64,000 nucleotides of DNA from an uncultured Lachnospiraceae bacterium (lineage in GTDB: Bacteria > Bacillota > Clostridia > Lachnospirales > Lachnospiraceae). The DNA lies in assembly GCA_947243855.1 (NCBI GenBank), contig CAMXIK010000013.1:1-64000 (forward strand), read 5' to 3'. Of the stretch, positions 16,724 to 26,289 are shown piece after piece. Position numbers and translations under genes: made by a program. The notes under the pieces were generated by a model. That model saw only the letters and a list, made by a program, of their open reading frames with translations, searched no databases and was not told where the DNA came from. Each line of letters opens with the position of its first letter. The stretch's first letter is position 1.

Positions 16724-17890
16724 GTGGCACAAAGAAATGCTTCCCGTAGAGGGCAAAAAAAAGGCGAGAGCTTCATGGATTACAGCCTGTTGTTCATTGT
16801 GCTGTTTCTTGTGGGATTCGGCATGGTGATGGTGTTTTCTTCAAGCTCTTACGAGGCGAATCTAAAGCTTGGAGATTCCACAAGCTATTTGCGGCAGCAG
16901 CTTTTCGCGTCGATTTTGGGGCTGGTGGCTATGATGGTGGTGGCGAACATTCCCTATCACTTTTGGGAACGGTTTGCGGTGCCCGCCTATATCGGTTCCG
17001 CCGTGTTGATTTTACTGATCATTCCTTTCGGGCATGAGTCTGGCGGCGCGACGAGGTGGTTATACATAGCGGGTATCTCCTTACAGGTGGCGGAGGTAGC
17101 GAAACTGGGTATGATTCTGTTTCTTTCAAGCCTGATCTGCACCTTGGGAAAGGGCATACGGACGAATAAAGGGTTTTTGCTTGTGCTGCTTTCTCCCGTA
17201 CCGATCGCAGCCATGATTTATCTGATTACCAATAATTTGAGTTCGGCGATCATTGTCATGGGCATTGCGGTGTTGATGCTGTTTGTGTCCTGCCCGGATT
17301 ATAAAAGGTTTTTCCTTTTAGGACTTATCGTGCTGGCTGTGGCGGCGGCGCTGGTTTTTTATGTGGTGCAGACGGCGGAGGCCCACGTGGACGATCTGGA
17401 TTTCAGAGGCGCCCGCATTCTGGCATGGCTGGACCCGGAGGCCTACTCTGACGACAGGGCGTTCCAGACGATACAGGCGCTCTACGCTATCGGCAGCGGC
17501 GGCGTATTGGGGAAAGGTCTCGGACAGAGTATGCAGAAGAGAGGATTTCTGCCGGAGGCCCAGAATGATATGATTTTTTCCATTATCTGTGAGGAATTGG
17601 GGCTTTTTGGCGGGATTGCCGTGATCGTCATGTTTTTGCTGCTGATTTGGCGGCTGATGATCATAGCCAACAATGCGCCCGATCTGTACGGCGCGCTTTT
17701 GGTGGTGGGTGTGCTGGGACATATCGCCGTGCAGGTTATCCTGAATATTGCGGTGGTCACCAACACGATTCCCAATACGGGTATTTCCCTGCCGTTTATC
17801 AGTTACGGAGGCTCGTCGGTCATGTTCCTTTTGATCGAAATCGGCTTGACTTTGAGCGTGGCCAAAGGCATACATTTAAAAGATTTATGA
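16724..17890 (+). CDS. ftsW: SEDS glycosyltransferase FtsW/SpoVE
   Basis: 388 residues, about ten membrane segments. SEDS-family peptidoglycan polymerase that works with a class B PBP at the septum. Signature ITNNLSSAIIVMGIAVL and the C-terminal NTGISLPFISYGGSSVMFLL. The GTG start has GGAGGAG nine bases upstream; an ATG at 16775 would remove a basic N-terminal tail that SEDS proteins often have. In endospore formers this position is occupied by ftsW or spoVE, which cannot be separated here; both PBPs upstream are possible partners. Confidence 0.92.
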   Translation: MAQRNASRRGQKKGESFMDYSLLFIVLFLVGFGMVMVFSSSSYEANLKLGDSTSYLRQQLFASILGLVAMMVVANIPYHFWERFAVPAYIGSAVLILLIIPFGHESGGATRWLYIAGISLQVAEVAKLGMILFLSSLICTLGKGIRTNKGFLLVLLSPVPIAAMIYLITNNLSSAIIVMGIAVLMLFVSCPDYKRFFLLGLIVLAVAAALVFYVVQTAEAHVDDLDFRGARILAWLDPEAYSDDRAFQTIQALYAIGSGGVLGKGLGQSMQKRGFLPEAQNDMIFSIICEELGLFGGIAVIVMFLLLIWRLMIIANNAPDLYGALLVVGVLGHIAVQVILNIAVVTNTIPNTGISLPFISYGGSSVMFLLIEIGLTLSVAKGIHLKDL

Positions 17891-17961
17891 GGACAAGATA
17901 ATTTTTAATCGAAAATCCATATAGATAGAATAGGTCATAATTTGAGATTTGAGGTAAATTT

Positions 17962-19212
17962 ATGGACGCTGTTCGTATCTATGGTGGAAAAAGTCTTTCA
18001 GGACAGACGAGGATACAAGGTTCCAAAAACGCTTCGCTGCCGATTTTGGCGGCGACGCTTTTGATAGACGGTATCTGCGAGATCGAAAACTGTCCGGATA
18101 TTTCGGATGTCTATCATATGCTGAGACTTCTGGAAAGTCTGGGGTGTCGGGTAACCAGAGAAAAGGATTTGATTCGTGTGGACACAACCGGGGTGGCGGC
18201 CCATGACATGCCGGCTGATTCTGTCGGGGTGATGCGTTCTTCCATTATGCTTTTAGGGGCGCTGCTTGCGAGAATGGGCACGGTTTCCATGGAATATCCG
18301 GGCGGCTGCGTGATTGGCAAACGGCCTATCGACCAGCACCTTCATGCGCTGCGGCGCATGGGAGTGGAGATTACCGAGAAACGGGAAGGATTTTGCGCAA
18401 GAGCCGTAAACTTACGCGGCGCAGTGCACGAGCTTCCCTTTGTCAGTGTGGGCGTGACGGAAAATTTGATTTTAGCGGCGGTTTTGGCGGAGGGCGAGAC
18501 GGTGATCCATCCGGCGGCCAGGGAACCGGAAATACAGGCTTTGTGCGAATTTTTGGTGAAGGCCGGCGGCCGTATCTTCGGCGTAGGGACGGATCGTCTG
18601 GTGATTGAGGGCGTAAAAAAACTTCATCCGGTACAATTCCGCGTGCCTGCGGACCGGATTGTTGCCGGTACTTATCTGGCAGCCTGTTTATGTGCGGGAG
18701 GCAGCGTCTTTTTAGAGGATGCGCCCTGCGAACAGATGCAGAGTGTGATTGATTATGCGAAAGGACTTGGCGCCAAGCTTATGGTGTGGCCGGATGGGTT
18801 GTTTGTGGAGGGAAAGGCCTGCAATCAGTTGGAAGAAGTTCTGGTGACAGAGGTTTATCCCGGATTCCCGACGGATCTGCAATCCCTTTTCATGGCGGCG
18901 ATGGCGTTGTCGGGGCAGGGAGGGCAGATTGAAGAGACGGTTTTTGAAAATCGTTTCCGCATTGTGCCGGAACTGGTTAAAATGGGGGCGGACATTGCAG
19001 TAGAGGGAAACCGGGCTTATGTCCGGGGCGGTAAGCCTCTTCACAATACGGTTGTGGAGGCGCAGGAACTTCGGGGCGGGGCGGCGCTTGTGGTGGCGGC
19101 TCTGGCGGCGGAAGGCACTGGCATTGTGACAAACCGCCATTATATCGACCGGGGATACGAGGATATCACCTTAAGCCTGCGGGAGCTGGGCGCGGACATA
19201 GAGTTAGCGTAA
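17962..19212 (+). CDS. murA: UDP-N-acetylglucosamine 1-carboxyvinyltransferase
   Basis: 416 residues, full length. It transfers enolpyruvate from PEP to UDP-GlcNAc, the first committed step of peptidoglycan synthesis. The N-terminal RIQGSKNASLPILAATLL binds substrate; the flexible loop with the catalytic Cys, in YPGGCVIGKRPID near 116, is intact (so fosfomycin-sensitive type at this residue). The place of murA between ftsW and ftsQ, where many bacteria have murG, is unusual for the cluster in general. A 71-bp gap separates it from ftsW. Confidence 0.97.
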   Translation: MDAVRIYGGKSLSGQTRIQGSKNASLPILAATLLIDGICEIENCPDISDVYHMLRLLESLGCRVTREKDLIRVDTTGVAAHDMPADSVGVMRSSIMLLGALLARMGTVSMEYPGGCVIGKRPIDQHLHALRRMGVEITEKREGFCARAVNLRGAVHELPFVSVGVTENLILAAVLAEGETVIHPAAREPEIQALCEFLVKAGGRIFGVGTDRLVIEGVKKLHPVQFRVPADRIVAGTYLAACLCAGGSVFLEDAPCEQMQSVIDYAKGLGAKLMVWPDGLFVEGKACNQLEEVLVTEVYPGFPTDLQSLFMAAMALSGQGGQIEETVFENRFRIVPELVKMGADIAVEGNRAYVRGGKPLHNTVVEAQELRGGAALVVAALAAEGTGIVTNRHYIDRGYEDITLSLRELGADIELA

Positions 19213-19241
19213 ATGTACGTAAAAGAAGATGAGGTTTGCGG

Positions 19242-20105
19242 ATGGGAAACAACAAAACCGTTAAAAAGGGAAAGAAAAGGAATCCGAATCTGCGGCTTGT
19301 GAAGAATGGAGAAACCGGACGGGAAAAGAAAAAAAAGAGCGGAAAAAAAGCGCGGGAGCCCAAACCGGAAAAGCTGCGTTTTGGCAAATTTAAGCGGACG
19401 GGAATTTTGCTTACGGTTTTGTTTGTTCTTCTTTTTGTCCTGATTGGCGGCGGCCTTTATATTATTAACAACTATAAAGTGACGACGGTGTATGTGGACG
19501 GCAGTATCCATTACACAAACGAAGAGATTATGGATATGGTTATGGGGGGCAGATTCGGGGATAATTCTCTGTTTTTGTCCCTGAAATACAGGGATAAGGG
19601 AATAGAGGGCATTCCTTTTATCGAAATGATGGACGTATCGATCGAGGCGAAGGACACGATTCGCATTACGGTCTATGAGAAAGCGCTGGCCGGATATGTC
19701 AAGTATCTGGGACGGTATATTTATTTTGACAAAGACGGCATTGTGGTGGAGACTTCGGAGGAGGAGACTTCCGGTATTCCGCAAGTGACAGGCCTTTCCT
19801 TTGACCACGTGATTCTGCATGAGCCTCTGCCGGTGGACAAGCCGGAATTGTTTGATGAAATTTTGAATATTACGCAGCAGCTTGCGAAGTATTCGCTCTC
19901 GGCGGACAAGATTTATTTTGACAGCGCCTATCAGGTGACGCTGTATTTTGGGGATGCCAAGGTTGTGCTGGGGGACAACGTGGATATCGATGAGAAGATT
20001 ATGCTGCTGCAGAGCCTTTTACCGAATTTGCTGGGAAAAAGTGGCACCTTGGATATGAGAGAGTACAGTGAAGACACGAAAACCTACAGTTTTGAGCAGG
20101 ATTAA
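19242..20105 (+). CDS. ftsQ: Cell division protein FtsQ/DivIB
   Basis: 287 residues. Lys/Arg-rich cytoplasmic tail of about 50 residues, one membrane helix (GILLTVLFVLLFVLIGGGLYII), then an extracellular POTRA domain starting VTTVYVDGSIHYTNEEI and the FtsQ beta domain. It scaffolds FtsL/DivIC at the septum. The start at 19242 has GAGG seven bases upstream; a TTG two codons earlier is the alternative. Located between murA and ftsZ as in many Firmicutes; no ftsA is present between ftsQ and ftsZ. Confidence 0.93.
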   Translation: MGNNKTVKKGKKRNPNLRLVKNGETGREKKKKSGKKAREPKPEKLRFGKFKRTGILLTVLFVLLFVLIGGGLYIINNYKVTTVYVDGSIHYTNEEIMDMVMGGRFGDNSLFLSLKYRDKGIEGIPFIEMMDVSIEAKDTIRITVYEKALAGYVKYLGRYIYFDKDGIVVETSEEETSGIPQVTGLSFDHVILHEPLPVDKPELFDEILNITQQLAKYSLSADKIYFDSAYQVTLYFGDAKVVLGDNVDIDEKIMLLQSLLPNLLGKSGTLDMREYSEDTKTYSFEQD

Positions 20106-20238
20106 GCAGGCTGGCGGCCCGGACAATTCCGATAAAAAGAGAAAAAACAAAAAAATGGCTTGCTAAGTTCGGAAAATAATTATATGATAAACTATATGAG
20201 TTTATTCGGAGTATGTGGGAGTAGAAGGAGGAATCACC

Positions 20239-21450
20239 TTGCTGGAGATTAAGTCGAACGAAGCGGAGTCCGCAGCAAAGATCATAGTGGTCGGCGTTGG
20301 TGGTGCGGGTAATAACGCTGTAAATAGAATGATAGATGAAGAAATTGACGGTGTGGAATTTATCGGGATCAATACGGATAAACAGGCGCTGCAGCTTTGC
20401 AGGGCGACCAGACTGCTTCAGATTGGCGAGAAGCTGACGAAGGGACTCGGCGCTGGGGCGAAGCCGGAGATCGGCGAGAAGGCGGCTGAGGAAAGCTCCG
20501 AGGAAGTGGCACAGGCATTAAAAGGTGCGGATATGGTGTTTGTCACCTGCGGTATGGGCGGCGGCACCGGGACGGGAGCGGCTCCTGTGGTGGCCAAGCT
20601 TGCGAAGGATATGGGCATTTTGACCGTAGGCGTAGTCACGAAGCCTTTCCGGTTTGAGGCGAAGACGCGTATGACCAATGCGTTAGCTGGTATTGAGAAG
20701 ATTAAAGATAATGTGGACACTTTGATTGTGATTCCGAACGATAAATTGTTGGAGATCGTGGACAGGCGGACAACCATGCCGGAGGCGTTGAAGAAGGCGG
20801 ATGAAGTGCTGCAGCAGGCGGTACAGGGCATTACCGACCTGATTAATATGCCGGCGATTATCAATTTGGATTTTGCGGATGTACAGACGGTTATGAAGGA
20901 CAAGGGTATCGCCCATATCGGCATTGGCACCGGCAAGGGAGACGACAAGGCTTCCGAGGCGGCTAAGATGGCAGTGGAAAGCCCGCTTTTGGAGACGACG
21001 ATCACCGGAGCGACCCATGTGATTATCAACGTTTCAGGAGATATCTCACTGGCGGATGCTTCCGATGCTTCCGATTATGTGAGAAATCTGACAGGGGATG
21101 AGGTCAATATCATCTTCGGCGCGATGTATGATTCCAGTATGACAGATACTTGTAACGTGACCATTATCGCTACGGGTATTGAAGAGAAAGCAGCCAGACA
21201 GAGCGGTCTGGGATTCAAGAGCGGTTACATAACCCCCACTTCCCTGCAGGGGAAGAGCACGGTCGGAACCGGCGCGGGCTTGAGCGCTTTTGCGGCGGCT
21301 AATATGGGATTAAAACAGTCGGCTGCCGTACAGGGCGGACAGTCTAAGGCGCAGACGCAGCTCAAGCAGATCGGCATTCAGAAGACCAACGACATCAAGA
21401 GCTCCGTTGAGGAGAAGTCCTTGGATATCCCCAGCTTTTTAAGAAAATAA
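20239..21450 (+). CDS. ftsZ: Cell division GTPase FtsZ
   Basis: 403 residues. Tubulin-like GTPase that forms the Z ring. [13 protein letters not shown] near 20, the tubulin signature [15 protein letters not shown] near 105, and the T7 loop with [11 protein letters not shown] near 205. The C-terminal conserved peptide is DIPSFLRK at the very end, the FtsA/SepF-binding tail. The start is a TTG at 20239 with AAGGAGGA six bases upstream; a GTG at 20215 precedes that binding site and is rejected. Last gene of the dcw cluster, followed by a terminator. Confidence 0.98.
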   Translation: MLEIKSNEAESAAKIIVVGVGGAGNNAVNRMIDEEIDGVEFIGINTDKQALQLCRATRLLQIGEKLTKGLGAGAKPEIGEKAAEESSEEVAQALKGADMVFVTCGMGGGTGTGAAPVVAKLAKDMGILTVGVVTKPFRFEAKTRMTNALAGIEKIKDNVDTLIVIPNDKLLEIVDRRTTMPEALKKADEVLQQAVQGITDLINMPAIINLDFADVQTVMKDKGIAHIGIGTGKGDDKASEAAKMAVESPLLETTITGATHVIINVSGDISLADASDASDYVRNLTGDEVNIIFGAMYDSSMTDTCNVTIIATGIEEKAARQSGLGFKSGYITPTSLQGKSTVGTGAGLSAFAAANMGLKQSAAVQGGQSKAQTQLKQIGIQKTNDIKSSVEEKSLDIPSFLRK

Positions 21451-21472
21451 AAAATTGATGACACAGCATGAC

Positions 21473-21503
21473 AAAACCGCAGGAGAATATCCTGTGGTTT
21501 TTT
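21473..21503 (+). terminator. Terminator after ftsZ
   Basis: AAAACCGCAGGA (21473-21484) pairs with TCCTGTGGTTTT (21490-21501) with one G-U, followed by T residues. It closes the dcw cluster. Confidence 0.9.
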
Positions 21504-21545
21504 GTTGTTATCTGTCTGGAAAAATAAAGGAAATGCTCCCTGATT

Positions 21546-21578
21546 ATGACAGAATATGCAACCGCTATTTTCTATAAT
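21546..21578 (+). promoter_or_regulatory. Possible spoIIG-type promoter with wide spacer
   Basis: ATGACA (21546-21551) and TATAAT (21573-21578) are 21 bp apart. The Bacillus spoIIG promoter also has an abnormally long spacer and needs Spo0A. A convincing TGNCGAA Spo0A box is not visible; TGACAGA overlaps the -35 with two mismatches. Confidence 0.4.
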
Positions 21579-21602
21579 AAATAGGAAATACGGAGGTGGA
21601 GA

Positions 21603-22415
21603 GTGTATTACAAATTATATATTGACAGTGTTTTCATCCTACAGCTTTTGACCAATCTGTATTTGCTGTCTTTAGCCGGACAAATTATGAGGCGTACTGC
21701 CACGCGCCGAAGAATCTGGCTGGGAGCGGCGGTGGGAGCCGGGATGAACTGCCTGAGTTTTGCGCTTCCGGTGTCTGCGCTGGGGGTCAGGCTTTTGATT
21801 GGCGCAGTACCTGTCAGTATGTGTATGATGTGTCTCACCTACAGGATACATGGGGTGGGAAATCTCTTTAAGGCATCTCTTGTCATGGCGGCGGCCGGCT
21901 TTTTTTTAGGAGGCGTCATGATATGGATTCTAAACCGCTTGAGATTTGTTATGAAGGGGCGGGGAGGACTGCTTTTATCTCTGATGGTGGGGGCGCTGTC
22001 CTATCTGATGCTGAAGGGGCTGCTTTTGAAATTCATGAGAAAGAGAGAGGAGAGTCTGCGGACGGTATGTTTTTATGTGCCGGCTCTTGGACAGGAGATC
22101 CGCGTCAGGGCGCTTGTGGATACGGGAAATCATTTAAGCGATCCTATAAACGGCGCGCCGGTGAGCATAATCAGCAGAAAAACGGCCGCTTGTCTGGAAT
22201 CCAGCCTGTCTCTGGAAAAATTTCATGCAATTCCCTACAGAAGCGTGGGCAGGCAAAGAGGGATTTTGCCCGCTTATGAGCTGCCGGAGATGGTGATAGA
22301 AGAGGCGGGAACTATGCTGAAAAGAGAACATGTCATAGTTGCGGTTTGTGATGCAGGGATATCGGAGAGAAGCGAGTATCAGATGATATTACACCCCGGG
22401 CTATTAGATAACTAG
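21603..22415 (+). CDS. spoIIGA: Sigma-E processing peptidase SpoIIGA
   Basis: 270 residues. The N-terminal half has about five membrane segments; the C-terminal half is a pepsin-like aspartic protease domain with the DTGN motif in [13 protein letters not shown] near 175. It cleaves the pro-sequence of sigma-E in the mother cell when signalled from the forespore. The GTG start has GGAGGTG upstream. sigE follows after 11 bp, the classical spoIIG operon. Confidence 0.94.
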   Translation: MYYKLYIDSVFILQLLTNLYLLSLAGQIMRRTATRRRIWLGAAVGAGMNCLSFALPVSALGVRLLIGAVPVSMCMMCLTYRIHGVGNLFKASLVMAAAGFFLGGVMIWILNRLRFVMKGRGGLLLSLMVGALSYLMLKGLLLKFMRKREESLRTVCFYVPALGQEIRVRALVDTGNHLSDPINGAPVSIISRKTAACLESSLSLEKFHAIPYRSVGRQRGILPAYELPEMVIEEAGTMLKREHVIVAVCDAGISERSEYQMILHPGLLDN

Positions 22416-22426
22416 GAGGAAAAAAG

Positions 22427-23167
22427 ATGGTTTTAAAAGTGGCAATTCCCGGTAAAATTCAGTTCAAGATGGTGCAGAGGAATCCGAAATTCCTGATGAA
22501 CGGACAGGGAGATATTCATTACATAGGAGGGGCGGAGGTGCTTCCGCCGCCTCTCGAGAGCGACAGGGAAAATGAGATTATCAGTGATCTGGGAACGGAA
22601 TATGAGGATGAGGCCAAGTCGATTCTGATAGAGCATAATTTAAGATTGGTCGTTTATATTGCAAAAAAATTTGATAACACGGGTGTGGGGGTAGAGGATC
22701 TGATTTCCATCGGGACGATCGGGTTGATTAAATCTATAAACACCTTTAATCCGGGAAAAAATATCAAGTTAGCAACTTATGCTTCGCGCTGCATTGAGAA
22801 TGAGATATTGATGTACCTTAGAAGAAACAATAAGCACCGGATGGAGGTTTCCATAGACGAACCCCTAAATGTGGACTGGGACGGCAACGAGCTTCTGCTT
22901 TCGGATATTTTAGGAACGGACGAGGATGTGATTTATAAGAATCTGGAAAACGAAGTGGAGAGAAAACTGTTAATCAAGGCGATTGCCAAGCTCTCCGAGC
23001 GGGAACAGACAATTATCCGTCTGCGTTTCGGGATCGGGAACGCGGAAGGAAAGGAGCTGACACAGAAGGAGGTGGCGGAGCTGCTGGGGATTTCACAATC
23101 CTATATTTCCAGATTAGAGAAAAAGATTATGCGGCGGTTGAAAAAAGAAATGAGCCGGGATAGTTGA
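22427..23167 (+). CDS. sigE: Sporulation sigma factor sigma-E (pro-form)
   Basis: 246 residues. Sigma-70 regions 2 ([49 protein letters not shown]) and 4 ([33 protein letters not shown]) are intact. The first ~30 residues are a basic/hydrophobic pro-sequence ahead of [14 protein letters not shown], which aligns with the known processing region of Bacillus sigma-E. It directs early mother-cell transcription after cleavage by SpoIIGA, encoded directly upstream. Sigma-K is similar, but the spoIIGA linkage settles the name. Confidence 0.95.
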   Translation: MVLKVAIPGKIQFKMVQRNPKFLMNGQGDIHYIGGAEVLPPPLESDRENEIISDLGTEYEDEAKSILIEHNLRLVVYIAKKFDNTGVGVEDLISIGTIGLIKSINTFNPGKNIKLATYASRCIENEILMYLRRNNKHRMEVSIDEPLNVDWDGNELLLSDILGTDEDVIYKNLENEVERKLLIKAIAKLSEREQTIIRLRFGIGNAEGKELTQKEVAELLGISQSYISRLEKKIMRRLKKEMSRDS

Positions 23168-23223
23168 TCCGGCAATCCCGGATAGTGAATCCCACAATCC
23201 TAGATAATTGATCGGAGATGTGT

Positions 23224-23252
23224 TTGCTTTTTGGCTTCATAGCGGGTATAAT
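23224..23252 (+). promoter_or_regulatory. Sigma-A promoter of the response regulator gene
   Basis: TTGCTT (23224-23229), a 17-bp spacer and a perfect TATAAT (23247-23252). Two imperfect ~21-bp repeats (GATCCGGCAATCCCGGATA and a variant) lie just upstream, between the sigE stop and the promoter. Confidence 0.75.
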
Positions 23253-23325
23253 AGAACAAGGGCAGTGTGAAAAATGAGATTGATGCGCTGATTTTTATAT
23301 GTTACATAATTAATATGGGGGACAA

Positions 23326-25320
23326 ATGAAAAAAATTATTTTGATCGTCGATGACGACAGACTGACGCTGGCGACAGCGCAGAAGCTGTTGGACGGGGAA
23401 TACAAGGTAGTGGCCGTAAACTCCGCGAAACAGGCTTATAAGTACCTTGAGCGGCATACGCCGGATCTGATTCTTCTGGATATCAATATGCCGGAGATCG
23501 GCGGCTTTGAGGTGATGGAGACATTGCAGAAGGACGCGCGCCTGAAAAAGATACCGGTGATCTTTTTGACAGCGGACCGTAGCGCGGAGACAGAAATCGA
23601 GTGTTTCCGTGTGGGAGCAAACGACTATATTTCTAAGCCCTTTGAGCCGAATATACTGCTCAGCCGCACGAGAAGCACGATAGAGTTGGACGGCTACCGT
23701 AAGGATTTACAGCGCAGGCTGGATGAAAAGACAAAGGAGATGGAGCGCGTCACCATACAGGCGATTATGACGGTCGCCAATACGGTGGATGCGAAGGACG
23801 ACTATACAAAGGGACACTCCATGCGGGTGGCAGCGTACTCCGAATTGTTAGCGCAGCGTCTGGGCTGGTCTGAGGAAGAAATTCAGAATATTTATTATGT
23901 GGCTATGCTGCACGATGTGGGAAAGATCGGCGTTCCAGACGCTGTGCTCAATAAGCCCTTTAAGCTGACAGACGTGGAATTTCGTCTGATTAAGGGACAT
24001 ACACTGATGGGGGCTGAAATTTTAAACGATTTCAGAATGTTTCCCAATATCAGTGTGGGAGCTAAGTATCATCATGAACGCTACGACGGCAAAGGGTATC
24101 CGGAGGGACTGAAGGGAGAATCGATCCCGCTTGTGGCCCGTGTGATCGGTCTGGTGGATTCCTATGACGCCATGACAAGCAACCGCGTTTACCGCAAAAG
24201 GCTGAGCGACGATATTGTCATGCAGGAGCTGGAGAAGGGAAAGGGAAGCCAGTGGGACCCTGATCTTGTAGATATCTTTGTCGAACTGATTAAAGAGGGC
24301 GCTCTGGCGAAAATGTGGATGCCGGAGGAAGATATGGCGACGCCGATTTTTGGCAGCGGCAAGATCCTTGGAGAGTCTATGTCGTCTGAAAATATTCTGG
24401 ATTCCCCGGTGGACTATCTGACGGGACTTTTGAGCAAGCAGAAAGGCGAACACGATATTACCTTAAGTCTGCGGGCAGACGGCGGTAGTCTGATGCTCAT
24501 TGATATGGATCATTTCCGAAAGATTAACGACGAGTACGGCCATCTGATGGGAGACGTAGCCTTGAAGATGACGGCGGACGTGCTGCGGGAAGTCTGCGGC
24601 AACAATCTGGTCTGCAGAACAGGCGGAGACGAATTTTTATACTATCTTGACGGTATTATGGATGAAGAGGTAGTTACCGCCAAGGTGAAGGAACTCTTGG
24701 AGGCTTTTCATAAAAAGCAGCAGGAAGTGGAAGTGCTCAGGGATGCGGAGCTATCGGTGGGTATCAGCATTTCCGGTACGGACGGAAGAGAGTTCGACGA
24801 GCTTTACAGGCGGGCTGATAAAGCCCTTTATCTAGTGAAGCAGAATCACGGACTGCACTATGGATTTTACCAGAAGTCGGGCATTCTGCGGACGCCTGAA
24901 CAGTCCCAAGGCGATCTGGACAAGATTATGGACGCCATCAAAAACAGAGAGTCCTATCAGGGCGTGTTCCAAGTGGACTACGACGAATTTAATCATGTCT
25001 ATGATTTTGTACGGCACATGTCGGAGCGAAGCAAGAAGGAAACCCAGCTTCTGCTGTTTACCCTCTTTTCCTCCAACGGCAGCGAGGTTAAGCTGGATCG
25101 GATGGAAACCGCCATGCAGTGTATGGAGCAGGCGATCTGTAAGTCCTTGCGCGGCGTGGACGTAGGCGCGAGATACAGCAGCTCCCAGTTTCTTGTAGTG
25201 CTCCTTGGTACGGAACGGGAGAATGTGCGCGTGGTGACTGACCGTATCGTGCAGAATTACTTCAAGCTTTATGGGGAGAAGGATATCACGCTGACTTATG
25301 ATATTGCGAAGTTTGGGTGA
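23326..25320 (+). CDS. Response regulator with REC, HD-GYP and GGDEF domains
   Basis: 664 residues. REC domain 1-120 with phospho-acceptor Asp52 (LLDINMPE) and the acidic pair at 9-11. HD-GYP phosphodiesterase domain about 145-330: GHSMRV, HDVGKIGVPD near 196, HHERYDGKGYP near 249. GGDEF domain about 390-510 with intact GGDEF near 434. The last ~130 residues resemble a further GGDEF-like fold without the motif. It can therefore both make and break cyclic-di-GMP under control of an unknown kinase; no kinase gene is adjacent. It lies between sigE and sigG with its own promoter, so a link to the sporulation decision is possible but only positional. Confidence 0.92.
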   Translation: MKKIILIVDDDRLTLATAQKLLDGEYKVVAVNSAKQAYKYLERHTPDLILLDINMPEIGGFEVMETLQKDARLKKIPVIFLTADRSAETEIECFRVGANDYISKPFEPNILLSRTRSTIELDGYRKDLQRRLDEKTKEMERVTIQAIMTVANTVDAKDDYTKGHSMRVAAYSELLAQRLGWSEEEIQNIYYVAMLHDVGKIGVPDAVLNKPFKLTDVEFRLIKGHTLMGAEILNDFRMFPNISVGAKYHHERYDGKGYPEGLKGESIPLVARVIGLVDSYDAMTSNRVYRKRLSDDIVMQELEKGKGSQWDPDLVDIFVELIKEGALAKMWMPEEDMATPIFGSGKILGESMSSENILDSPVDYLTGLLSKQKGEHDITLSLRADGGSLMLIDMDHFRKINDEYGHLMGDVALKMTADVLREVCGNNLVCRTGGDEFLYYLDGIMDEEVVTAKVKELLEAFHKKQQEVEVLRDAELSVGISISGTDGREFDELYRRADKALYLVKQNHGLHYGFYQKSGILRTPEQSQGDLDKIMDAIKNRESYQGVFQVDYDEFNHVYDFVRHMSERSKKETQLLLFTLFSSNGSEVKLDRMETAMQCMEQAICKSLRGVDVGARYSSSQFLVVLLGTERENVRVVTDRIVQNYFKLYGEKDITLTYDIAKFG

Positions 25321-25327
25321 TACAACC

Positions 25328-25375
25328 GCGCTCAGGCCGTCAGATACATCCGCATGGTCTTGAGCGCATTTTTTT
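25328..25375 (+). terminator. Terminator for the response regulator, inside the sigG 3' end
   Basis: GCGCTCA (25328-25334) pairs with TGAGCGC (25361-25367), followed by ATTTTTTT. The right arm and T-run are coding sequence of sigG on the other strand; the two genes converge with only 11 bp between their stop codons. Confidence 0.5.
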
Positions 25376-26111
25376 CAAGCCTCGAAACCTGCGCTTGGGA
25401 AATGCCGATCTTTTCGGCGACCTCCATCTGGGTTTTTCCCTCGAAAAAGCGCAGGGAAATGATTTCATGCTCCCGTTGGGTGAGTTTTTTCATGGCTTCG
25501 GACAAGGAGATGTGCTCGACCCAGACCTCCTCGCCGTTTTTCTTGTCGCTGATCTGGTCCATCACATAGAGGGTGTCGCCGCCGTCCGTGTAAACCGGCT
25601 CATAGAGGCTTAGGGGACTCTGGATGGCGTCCAGCGCATAGACGATATCTTCCTTGGGAATACCGATTTCCGTGGCAATTTCCGTGACGGTAGGCTCGCG
25701 GGAGTTGGTGCGGGTCAGATGTTCTTTGGCATAGATCGCCTTGTAGGCGGTGTCCTTTAGGGAACGGGAAACGCGGATGGAGTTGGCGTCGCGCAGATAG
25801 CGGCGGATCTCCCCCACGATCATAGGGACGGCATAGGTACTGAACTTCACGTTGAGAGAGCTGTCAAAGTTATCGATTGCCTTGATTAAACCGACGCAGC
25901 CGATCTGGAAGAGATCGTCTACATTTTCACTGCTGGAATGAAAGCGTTTGATCACGCTTAAGACCAGACGGAGATTGCCGTTGATATATTCCATTCTGGC
26001 ATCCTGATCTCCGTTTTCAATTTTTTTAAACAATTCCTCTTTTTCTGCGTTTTTTAAAAGCGGCAGTTTTGCAGTATTCACGCCGCATATTTCTACTTTT
26101 CCCTGTATCAT
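25332..26111 (-). CDS. sigG: Sporulation sigma factor sigma-G
   Basis: 259 residues. Sigma-70 family, late forespore. The N-terminus KVEICGVNTAKLPLLKNAEKEELF is the sigma-G hallmark, including the short segment recognised by anti-sigma factors. Region 2 (GNLRLVLSVIKRFH, DLFQIGCVGLIKAIDNFD, VKFSTYAVPMIVGEIRRYLRD) and region 4 (LTQREHEIISLRFFEGKTQMEVAEKIGISQAQVSRLE) are intact. The start at 26111 follows GAAAGGCTGG on the minus strand; 19 extra upstream codons lack support. In many Clostridia sigG lies beside sigE as here, though here it is inverted and separated by the regulator gene. Confidence 0.95.
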   Translation of the reverse strand: MIQGKVEICGVNTAKLPLLKNAEKEELFKKIENGDQDARMEYINGNLRLVLSVIKRFHSSSENVDDLFQIGCVGLIKAIDNFDSSLNVKFSTYAVPMIVGEIRRYLRDANSIRVSRSLKDTAYKAIYAKEHLTRTNSREPTVTEIATEIGIPKEDIVYALDAIQSPLSLYEPVYTDGGDTLYVMDQISDKKNGEEVWVEHISLSEAMKKLTQREHEIISLRFFEGKTQMEVAEKIGISQAQVSRLEKNALKTMRMYLTA

Positions 26112-26289
26112 GAAAGTACCAGCCTTTCGTAAGAATTGTTCTGTTCTTTTAGAGCTAGTATCAAGCATGTGCGATTGGCGGGAAATTATTCACAAAATCT
26201 TAAGGAAAAAAGATTCGTTAGGATTTTACAAAAGGCGAGTTTTTTGGTACATTATTATATGACAAAAGATAATGCGAGGGGTGATAAGA

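Noticed and set aside
20418-21029. A 203-codon minus-strand frame opposite ftsZ
   Set aside because: Antisense of the conserved tubulin-like core with no initiation signal.
26112-26271. Forespore-type (sigma-F/G) promoter before sigG
   Set aside because: A TGAATA-like -35 is present on the minus strand, but no matching -10 at a suitable distance was found.
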